Origin: JAKFEW01 sp036675505
GTDB taxonomy: Bacteria > Cyanobacteriota > Sericytochromatia > S15B-MN24 > JAQBPE01
DNA length: 19,952 nt
Assembly: GCA_036675505.1 (NCBI GenBank)
Contig: JAKFEW010000073.1
Location: 1-19,952, forward strand
Direction: 5' to 3'
The translations under genes and the position numbers were made by a program. Positions 14,835 to 19,952 of the stretch are shown in pieces; within the stretch, counting starts at the first letter, position 1; every line of letters begins with the position of its first letter. A model generated the notes under the pieces. The model was not told where the DNA came from. It made no database searches and was given only the letters and a program-made list of their open reading frames with translations.

Positions 14835-16682
14835 ATGACCACCGAAACCCTCATCCCTTCGACTCCCTCGCCTGCGGTCGGCGATCGCAAGCTCGTGCTC
14901 GTGGGCAACCCCAACGTGGGCAAGAGCGTGTTCTTCAACGCGCTCACGGGCCTGTACGTGGACGTCTCGAACTACCCCGGCACCACGATCGACGTGAGCC
15001 GCGGCCGCCATGGCGCCTTCGCCGTGATGGATACGCCGGGCGTTTACGGCGTCGGCTCCTTCAACGATGAGGAGCGCGTCGCGCGCGACATCGTGCTCGC
15101 CGCTGACGTGATCCTGAACGTGGTCTCCGCGGCGACGCTCGAGCGCGACCTGTTCCTCACGCTGCAGCTCGCCGACATGGGCATCCCGCTCGTGATCGCG
15201 CTGAACCAGATGGACGAGGCCGAGCGCCACGGCGTCACGATCGACGTGGCGGCGCTGGCCGAGCGGCTCGGCGTCCCGGTGGTGCCCTGCGTGGCGATCG
15301 CCGGCCTCGGCCTCGAAGAGGTGAAGGCCGCGCTCGACACCGCGCGCGTGGCGCCCGACGACCCCGCGCTCGCGGCGCTGCTCGCCACGGTGCCGGGCGA
15401 CGGCTCGCGGGCCGAGCGCCTGCTCGTGCTCGAGGGCGACGAGGTCGTGTCCGAGCGTCTCGGCGTGCACGACGCCGCCCAGCGCGACGCGGTCTACGGC
15501 ACGCGCCGCGACCGCGTGAACGCGATCGCCGAGGCGGTCTCCCGCCACCGCGACGCCGGTGTCCAGCTGAGCGTCACGATCGGCCGCTGGCTGCTCAACC
15601 CCTGGCTCGGCGCGCTCAGCGCGCTCGTGGTGATGGCCGCGCTCTATTTCGTGATCGGCGACGTCGTCGCCCAGCGGGTCGTCGGCGTCACCGAAGGCGA
15701 GTGGATGGCCGGCAAGTACGAGCCCTGGATGCGCGGGGCCGTCGCGGCGGTGGTGCCCGACAACTGGCTGCGCGAGATCCTGGTGGGCGAGTTCGGCGTG
15801 CTGACGATGACCGTCACCTACATCTTCGGGCTGCTGCTGCCGCTCGTGGTGGGCTTCTACCTCTTCCTCGCGTTCCTCGAGGACACCGGCTACCTGCCGC
15901 GGCTGGCGGTGCTGATGGACCGCGGGCTCTCGGCGATCGGCCTGAACGGCCGCGCGGTGATCCCGCTGATCATCGGCTTCGGCTGCGTCACGATGGCCAC
16001 CATCACGACGCGCCTGCTCGGCACCCAGCGCGAGAAGACGATCGCGACAGCGATCCTCGGCCTCACGATCCCCTGCTCGGCCCAGCTCGGCGTGATCCTC
16101 GGCCTGCTCGCCAAGACCGGCGCGGCCTGGACCTGGGCGGTCTACGGCGCGACGATGTTCGTGGTGCTGGTGGCGGTCGGCACGATCCTCGATCGGCTGC
16201 TGCCGGGCAAGTCGTCCTCGCTGCTGATCGACCTGCCGCCGCTGCGCCTGCCGCAGTGGCGCAACGTCCTGCGCAAGACCTGGACGAAGTCCGTGGCCTT
16301 CCTGCAGGAGGCGATCCCGCTCTTCGTGCTCGCGGCCCTGCTCGTGGGCGTGATGAAGGTGACCGGCGCGCTCGCGAACGTCACCACCTGGCTCGCCCCG
16401 CTGGTGGTGGGCCTGCTGCACCTGCCGCGCGAGGCGGCCTCGGCGTTCATCATGGGCCTGATCCGGCGCGACTTCGGCGCCGCGGGCCTGACCGACATGG
16501 CCCTCGCGCCCGCGCAGATCGTGGTGGCGCTGGTGGTGATCACGCTCTTCGTGCCGTGCATCGCCTCGGTCGTGGTCATCTACAAGGAGCGCGGCTGGAA
16601 GGAAGGCACGCTGCTCTGGGTGGGCTCGTGGGTGCTGGCCTTCGCGATCGGCGGGGTGCTCGCCCGCCTGATCGGGGCGTAG
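14835..16682 (+). CDS. feoB: Ferrous iron transporter B (short FeoB)
   Basis: This 615-residue inner-membrane ferrous iron transporter has an N-terminal G domain: G1 GNPNVGKS (24-31), the switch SNYPGTTID (45-53), G3 DTPG (66-69) and G4 NQMD (124-127). A helical spacer (about 165-250) leads to the membrane domain with two Gate-type halves. The conserved cysteine motif reads GFGCVTMATITTR rather than the GFGCNVPAxxxxR of E. coli type, and a second core is LTIPCSAQLGVI. It is shorter than E. coli FeoB (about 770 residues), as in the compact FeoBs of several anaerobe-rich phyla. The ATG at 14835 has no clear ribosome binding site and lies 25 bases after feoA. Regulation should be by Fur through the operon promoter. 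Confidence 0.96.
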   Translation: MTTETLIPSTPSPAVGDRKLVLVGNPNVGKSVFFNALTGLYVDVSNYPGTTIDVSRGRHGAFAVMDTPGVYGVGSFNDEERVARDIVLAADVILNVVSAATLERDLFLTLQLADMGIPLVIALNQMDEAERHGVTIDVAALAERLGVPVVPCVAIAGLGLEEVKAALDTARVAPDDPALAALLATVPGDGSRAERLLVLEGDEVVSERLGVHDAAQRDAVYGTRRDRVNAIAEAVSRHRDAGVQLSVTIGRWLLNPWLGALSALVVMAALYFVIGDVVAQRVVGVTEGEWMAGKYEPWMRGAVAAVVPDNWLREILVGEFGVLTMTVTYIFGLLLPLVVGFYLFLAFLEDTGYLPRLAVLMDRGLSAIGLNGRAVIPLIIGFGCVTMATITTRLLGTQREKTIATAILGLTIPCSAQLGVILGLLAKTGAAWTWAVYGATMFVVLVAVGTILDRLLPGKSSSLLIDLPPLRLPQWRNVLRKTWTKSVAFLQEAIPLFVLAALLVGVMKVTGALANVTTWLAPLVVGLLHLPREAASAFIMGLIRRDFGAAGLTDMALAPAQIVVALVVITLFVPCIASVVVIYKERGWKEGTLLWVGSWVLAFAIGGVLARLIGA

Positions 16683-16686
16683 GGCG

Positions 16687-16896
16687 ATGTGGCCGTTCGG
16701 CGGCAAGAAGGCCCCGGCGCCCGGCGCAGGCACGGCCGCGACCGCCTGCCCGACGACCCCATGCGGCACGTGCGGCGTACCGATGCCGATCGTCGCGTTC
16801 GATCAGGCCTGCCCACGCTGCCGCAGCCTGGTGCCGGCCGCGCGCAACTGCCCGGGCGGGTGCGGGGGTTGCGAGATGGGGAAGAAGTCGGGTTAA
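16687..16896 (+). CDS. Small eight-cysteine protein at the end of the feo operon
   Basis: This is a 69-residue protein beginning 4 bases after the feoB stop, so probably co-translated. After MWPFGGKK and an Ala/Pro/Gly stretch come eight cysteines: C21, C26, C29, C42, C45, C55, C59 and C62 in CPTTPCGTC, CPRC and CPGGCGGC. The central part resembles a zinc ribbon and the last four-glycine cluster could hold iron or an iron-sulphur group. It is not FeoC by sequence (no winged helix) but occupies the place where FeoC or other small accessory proteins occur. Metal handling with FeoB is inferred from position and cysteines only. Confidence 0.75.
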   Translation: MWPFGGKKAPAPGAGTAATACPTTPCGTCGVPMPIVAFDQACPRCRSLVPAARNCPGGCGGCEMGKKSG

Positions 16897-16904
16897 CTAC
16901 CAGG

Positions 16905-17052
16905 GCACCCTTCCCCTCTTCCCAGCGCGATGGGGCCGTAGGCCCCGCGCCCTCTCCGGGTGGGTTCGTGGGGCGGCAGGAAAGGGGGAGAGGGGGACGA
17001 CGAGGGGCTGACGAGCCCCGACGAGGCGGGTGAGGGGGCTGTGTACGCCGGG
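16905..17052. repeat. G/C-skewed intergenic segment with several short inverted repeats
   Basis: The segment contains runs such as CCCTTCCCCTCTTCCC, GCCCTCTCC, GGGGGAGAGGGGG and the hairpin GGGGCT-gacg-AGCCCC (17004-17019). It has no ribosome binding site or plausible coding pattern before 17051. Pyrimidine-rich and purine-rich halves face each other, as in some dispersed intergenic repeats; a genome-wide copy number would settle it. Confidence 0.35.
16925..16950 (+). terminator. Possible terminator hairpin of the feo operon
   Basis: GGGGCC-gta-GGCCCC (16932-16946) is extended by GCGC on both sides (16925-16928 and 16947-16950) with a 3-base bulge. It lies 28 bases after the last gene of the operon. 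No T tract follows, so a structural role in the surrounding GC-rich repeat is also possible. Confidence 0.4.
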
Positions 17053-17067
17053 AGAAGAGAAGGATTC

Positions 17068-17577
17068 ATGCGCGTCGAGCCATTCTCCGTCTCGCTGCCC
17101 AAGCCGGTTTCGAAACCCTGGCTCGCCACCCTCGAAGCCACCCTCGCCGTCCACGGCCGTCCGCCCCTGCGCCGGGCGATCGTCGCAGTCAACGTCTTTC
17201 TAGCGCTATCGACACTTTCGCTCGGTTGTGTAGACGATGTGACTGTCCAACTTCCCCCAAGTGGGACGGAAGTAATTGACGCGCCCATCGGTATCCCCGG
17301 AAATTCGGACGGTTACGATTGCGTGTCAAAATATCACATCCCTGGAAACCGTTGTAGCGAGAGCGAATTCTGCTGGAAAGGTGCTCCACGACGAGTTGGA
17401 ATGGGATTCGATTTCCCCAACTTTAGCGTCCCTACACGATCTCAGGCCAGGTTGCGTAACACATGTGAATACAGAATGACAGATATCAACGTCGAGGTAA
17501 TATATGACGCGGCTTTAGGCGCTTATCTTTCTAAGCCCGTTTCTTGTCTGCATATACGCTTGTGCGAATTTTCATGA
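17068..17577 (+). CDS. Chimeric ORF: small-protein N-terminus fused to an unknown lipoprotein-like segment
   Basis: This 169-residue ORF has GAAGGA 3 bases before the ATG. Residues 1-41 (MRVEPFSVSLPKPVSK..., LEATLAVHGRPPLRRAIVA) are homologous to the start of the small ORF at 18250-18429. From about residue 42 the DNA becomes AT-richer and the protein changes to a hydrophobic stretch ending LSLGC, a good lipobox (Cys54), followed by a polar, Cys-containing region without any family I recognise. As it stands the lipobox is internal; a lipoprotein could arise only from a start near 17167 (CTG). I read it as a foreign lipoprotein gene that lost its own start and is joined in frame to a native 5' end. 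The end overlaps the next reading frame by 74 bases. Confidence 0.55.
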   Translation: MRVEPFSVSLPKPVSKPWLATLEATLAVHGRPPLRRAIVAVNVFLALSTLSLGCVDDVTVQLPPSGTEVIDAPIGIPGNSDGYDCVSKYHIPGNRCSESEFCWKGAPRRVGMGFDFPNFSVPTRSQARLRNTCEYRMTDINVEVIYDAALGAYLSKPVSCLHIRLCEFS

Positions 17578-18163
17578 GAACACCGCGCCGCGATATCCAA
17601 CGACTGACACAAACCAAAGTCCGCCAATGAATAGCGTCGGCAACATAGTGCCCCTATCGAGCACACCCCCAAGTAAAAGTCCTTGTCCACAAGTGAACAC
17701 GAATTCCCCATGCTCGCAGATATCTGAACGAATTGTCATAGGCGAGATTGGCTGGGTAACCCTAAATCCGTCTACACCAAAGATTGGCGAGTCACTATTC
17801 GTTACCGGCTACCTTCCTTTCCTGAAGGGAAAGACAATATTGATAACCTTAGCTCTATATCCACATCGCGATGGACAAGGAGTCGGTCTAAAACCTGAAA
17901 CCAATAGCACATTCGGATCTGTCTTCTTGAAGTATCTCAATTCCACGGTGGACGACGAGGCCAATATCAACACGAAAATCCCACTGACAACGGAACTCGA
18001 ACCTGTTACCTCCGGCGAGCTAGCGCTCTACCCGGGCATCAAATACGTTTTGGAAATTCAGGGCAAGCAGATTGAATTTTTCACCTGCCCAACGGACGAA
18101 CGTGCAATGCCGAACCCAAGAGATTGCCCCCCTCCAATACACGCGTCCCCACCGACTCTATAA
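17504..18163 (+). pseudogene. Unknown lipoprotein gene with an in-frame amber codon in the signal peptide
   Basis: ATG 17504 has GAGG 6 bases upstream. It opens MTRL, then TAG at 17516-17518, then ALIFLSPFLVCIYACANF, which completes a textbook lipoprotein signal peptide with lipid Cys20. The frame stays open for 214 more codons to TAA at 18161. An ORF from ATG 17627 alone (178 residues) lacks a ribosome binding site and a signal, so the longer gene is the better model. The mature part is Ser/Thr/Pro/Asn-rich to about residue 75, then a probable beta-sandwich (GWVTLNPSTPKIGESLFVTG...), ending in a Cys/Pro-rich tail. No family recognised. GC is near 43 percent in sampled lines, against well over 60 percent in neighbouring genes. 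Nonsense mutation, sequencing error or read-through are all possible. Confidence 0.55.
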
Positions 18164-18249
18164 AAGCCGGACTCGCCGAGTTCACTTTTTGGCTGACAGC
18201 GCTGCCTCCGAGGCCCCCGGTTTGACGATGACATACGTGTCTAAATTTT

Positions 18250-18429
18250 ATGCATATTGAAACGTTTACCGAGCGCCTCTCCAAACCTGCGCCTGAAAAA
18301 TGGCTCTCATCACTTGAGGCTACGCTCACGCTCAATGGGCGGGCTCCCCTGAGGTGGGCGATCGTGGCAACGGACGAAGACACTCTCATCATAGAAGGGG
18401 TACGCCTCTGTTCACCGCCGTCCAGCTGA
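18250..18429 (+). CDS. Small conserved ORF, second copy (59 aa)
   Basis: The frame runs MHIETFTERLSK...EKW, LSSLEATLTLNGRAPLRWAI and on to EGVRLCSPPSS. It aligns without gaps over about 41 residues to the N-terminus at 17068: the shared frame is M-x-h-E-x-F-...-L-x-K-P-...-W-L-...-L-E-A-T-L-...-G-R-x-P-L-R-x-A-I-V-A. The two DNA copies have clearly diverged, so this is not a recent tandem duplication. I do not know the family. It lacks a clear ribosome binding site; a TTGACG (18222-18227) with TTTTAT (18246-18251) might be a promoter, but it would start transcription inside the ORF. Its last 22 bases overlap the likely start of the DUF3326 gene. Confidence 0.5.
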   Translation: MHIETFTERLSKPAPEKWLSSLEATLTLNGRAPLRWAIVATDEDTLIIEGVRLCSPPSS

Positions 18430-19475
18430 TCCCCACCGGCGTCGGGGCCGCCATCGGCGGCTACGCCGGCGACGGCGGGCCGGCCACCAAGCTCCTCGCC
18501 AGCGTCGTCGACCGGCTCGTGACGCACCCGAACGCCGTCAACGGCGCGGATCTGTTCGCCCTCCCGCCGAATGGCCTCTACGTCGAGGGCCGCGCGCTCG
18601 ATGAATGGCTCGCGGGGCGCCTCGCCTTGCGGCCTGTTCGCGCTCAGCGCATCGGCCTGCTCATCGACAGCGCCGTCGAGGCCATGCCGCCGGGCACGCT
18701 GCCCGGCCTGCTGAACGCCGCCGACGCCGTGCGCGCGGTGCACGGCATCGACCTCGTCGGCTGGGCGCTGACGTCCGCCCCCCTCGGCGCGCGGGTCGCC
18801 TGGGGCACAGGCGGGCAATCGACGGGGACGCTCGCCGAGCCGCGCGCCCTGCTCGAGGGCGCGCGCGAGCTGCTGGCCGGCGGCGCGACGGCGATCGCCC
18901 TGGCCGCCGACCTCGGCCCGCTCGATCCGACCGTCGAGGCCGCCTACGACGCCGGCGCGGCCGTCGACCCGATCGGCGGGCTGGAGGCGATCCTGTCCCA
19001 CCTGCTCGTCGCCGAGCTCGGGGTGCCCGCGGCCCACGCGCCGATCTGGCCCTATGAGCCCGTCACCCCTCACCGCGTCGATCCGCGCGCCGCCGCCGAG
19101 CACCTCGGCCACACCTTCTTGCCCTGCATCCTCATGGGCCTGGCCCGCCACCCGGCCCTGATTCCCGCCGCGGACGCCGGCCCCGGCGATCTGGCACCTG
19201 GCGCCGCGGATGCCCTCGTCGTGCCGGCAGGCTGCCTGGGCGGTCCGGGCGTGATCGCGGCGCACGATCGCGGCATCCCGATCATCGCCGTGGCCGAAAA
19301 CAAGACTACGCTTAACGTCACGGCGGAAGCGCTCGGCTGGACCGCCGACTCGGGCGTGATCGCGGTCGACAACTACCTCGAAGCCGCCGGCGTCCTCGCC
19401 GCGATGCGGGCAGGCCTGGACTGGCGCGCCTGCCGGCGTCCCCTGCAGGCGCTACCGCGCCTGGGGCGCGCTTAA
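18408..19475 (+). CDS. DUF3326 family protein
   Basis: The protein has about 355 residues. The family is recognised from LIPTGVGAAIGGYAGDGGPA near the start, DRLVTHPNAVNGADLF, NGLYVEGRALDEWLAG, HTFLPCILMGLARHPAL and AVAENKTTLNVTAEALG, all matching DUF3326 proteins known chiefly from cyanobacteria. Its function is not established; the glycine-rich opening hints at nucleotide or phosphate binding (inference). Family members usually begin a few residues before the IPTGVG motif, which points to CTG 18408, 8 bases after AGAAGGGG. GTG 18354 is the only standard start in frame and would add 18 residues, many His/Arg, encoded within the small ORF's DNA. GC is high again from about 18420, so the island ends right at this start. 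A loss of the native ATG is plausible. Confidence 0.85.
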   Translation: MFTAVQLIPTGVGAAIGGYAGDGGPATKLLASVVDRLVTHPNAVNGADLFALPPNGLYVEGRALDEWLAGRLALRPVRAQRIGLLIDSAVEAMPPGTLPGLLNAADAVRAVHGIDLVGWALTSAPLGARVAWGTGGQSTGTLAEPRALLEGARELLAGGATAIALAADLGPLDPTVEAAYDAGAAVDPIGGLEAILSHLLVAELGVPAAHAPIWPYEPVTPHRVDPRAAAEHLGHTFLPCILMGLARHPALIPAADAGPGDLAPGAADALVVPAGCLGGPGVIAAHDRGIPIIAVAENKTTLNVTAEALGWTADSGVIAVDNYLEAAGVLAAMRAGLDWRACRRPLQALPRLGRA

Positions 19476-19584
19476 CGGAAAATTAACCGGCGCCGTGATG
19501 GCGGCCGATTATTCTGGGGACGGAGTTGGTGTGCCCGATGGCCAATCGTTCGGCCAGTCGGTCAGTCGTGGGTCCCGGAGTCAC
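19476..19584. other. Intergenic spacer between DUF3326 and the TnpB element
   Basis: I see no gene here. The spacer begins AACGGAAAATTAACCGG directly after the stop and has no convincing terminator. The part near 19565-19585 would supply the guide sequence if the TnpB scaffold ends at the hairpin. Confidence 0.5.
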
Positions 19585-19700
19585 GTAAGCTTCCCCACGG
19601 ATAAATCCGGGGGCATTCACCCTGCTACCCCGCCAGAAGGCAAGATAGCGAGTGTTCAGGACGCGTTACGCACGCCCCCAAGAGTCCGATGTTACGAGCG
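19585..19700 (-). ncRNA. Possible omega RNA / right-end structure of the TnpB element
   Basis: Just past the tnpB stop on the minus strand, CCCC-CGGAT and ATCCG-t-GGGG form a 9-bp hairpin with one bulge and a 2-base loop (19613-19593), preceded by GAATG and followed by AAGCTTACG. IS200/IS605 elements carry such a hairpin at their right end, and it forms the end of the guide scaffold used by TnpB; the guide would be read from the flanking DNA below about 19585. The outer limits given are approximate. Confidence 0.4.
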
Positions 19701-19952
19701 CCGTTGTAGTCGGCATGACCCGAGTATCCACAATGCTCACACTTGAACAATTCACCCGCTCTCGCGCCGATGTGCAAGCATTGGTGGCAGGTTTGGGACG
19801 TGTACGCCGGATTGATCAAAACGAGCTCAACGCCATCCCGCAGCGCCTTGTACGCCAAGAAACTGCGAAGCTGGAAGAAGGACCAGCGGTGGTGCCGGTG
19901 GCGCTGGGCCTTGCGAACTTTGACCCGCTTGCGAATGCCCGTCAAATCCTCG
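19625..19952 (-). CDS. tnpB: TnpB RNA-guided nuclease, C-terminal part
   Basis: The frame continues off the window edge; about 108 residues are visible. At the edge it reads EDLTGIRKRVKVRK, where the E is the RuvC-II catalytic glutamate. After an arginine- and aromatic-rich stretch (RHHRWSFFQLRSFLAYKA) come YTSQTCHQC and FKCEHCGYSGHAD, the four-cysteine zinc ribbon, and DYNGARNI with the RuvC-III aspartate. These are the hallmarks of TnpB/OrfB of IS200/IS605 and IS607 elements, guided by an omega RNA to cut DNA. The catalytic residues that can be seen are intact. A TTG at 19945 is internal, not a start. Confidence 0.93.
   Translation of the reverse strand, partial: EDLTGIRKRVKVRKAQRHRHHRWSFFQLRSFLAYKALRDGVELVLINPAYTSQTCHQCLHIGARAGELFKCEHCGYSGHADYNGARNIGLLGACVTRPEHSLSCLLAG

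Larger units (their letters stand above)
19585..19952 (-). mobile_element. Right end of an IS200/IS605-family element, cut by the window edge
   Basis: The tnpB 3' end and the hairpin downstream of it define the right end. The left end, any tnpA and the rest of tnpB lie beyond base 19952. The insertion is downstream of the DUF3326 gene and leaves it intact. The exact boundary near 19585 is a guess from the position of the hairpin. Confidence 0.6.

Noticed and set aside
16960..17067. Longer start for the chimeric ORF
   Set aside because: The extra residues are Gly/Glu/Arg-rich and come from the GC-skewed intergenic segment; the ATG at 17068 has the ribosome binding site and begins the homology to the second copy.
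18171..18190. Hairpin ACTC-gcc-GAGT followed by TTTTT as a terminator of the lipoprotein gene
   Set aside because: Only four base pairs, with the T tract several bases away; too weak to list.
1..19952. tRNA or rRNA genes
   Set aside because: I saw no T-loop GGTTCGAATCC-type box in a plausible cloverleaf and no rRNA-like stretch on either strand; a covariance-model search would be needed to exclude them fully.

Overview
The window is a high-GC bacterial chromosome segment with tightly packed, often overlapping genes on both strands. A DUF3326 protein near the right end belongs to a family I know mainly from cyanobacteria and plastid-bearing relatives. No photosynthesis gene is present. Together with the short FeoB and the many Pro/Thr/Ala-linker lipoproteins, this would fit a non-photosynthetic relative of Cyanobacteriota (Sericytochromatia-like). 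That placement is an inference from one window, not a demonstration.

Region 1 (1-5495) is a signalling block. A plus-strand operon holds the end of a hybrid histidine kinase with two receiver domains, followed by two single-domain response regulators with overlapping starts and stops. It converges, with a 4-base overlap, on a minus-strand operon of a receiver-kinase fusion, a di-haem cytochrome c peroxidase lipoprotein and a membrane histidine kinase. The arrangement suggests a redox or peroxide phosphorelay.

Region 2 (5496-8147) starts at a divergent promoter built around an 18-bp perfect palindrome. Downstream lie a double-zinc-ribbon protein whose C-terminus resembles the CheY-binding peptide of FliM, a PilB/GspE-type secretion ATPase and a CheY-like regulator. 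I read these three as one CheY-controlled pilus or secretion module. A strong hairpin separates it from rpsT (ribosomal protein S20), which has its own promoter.

Region 3 (8609-13883) is an envelope block: a beta-propeller lipoprotein, an intergenic inverted-repeat element, an SGNH-hydrolase lipoprotein, an orphan LivK-type substrate-binding lipoprotein and a C39-like cysteine peptidase lipoprotein.

Region 4 (13950-16950) is an iron operon, fur-feoA-feoB plus a small eight-cysteine protein, preceded by two Fur boxes, one overlapping a TTGACA -35 element.

Region 5 (16950-19952) is accessory. A visibly AT-richer island of about 1.2 kb lies between two diverged copies of the same small ORF. 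It encodes two unknown lipoprotein-like genes: one fused in frame to the first small ORF, the other with an in-frame amber codon inside its signal peptide. Next comes the DUF3326 gene with no ordinary start codon, then the C-terminal part of a TnpB (IS200/IS605) gene running off the window, followed on its own strand by a right-end/omega-RNA-like hairpin.
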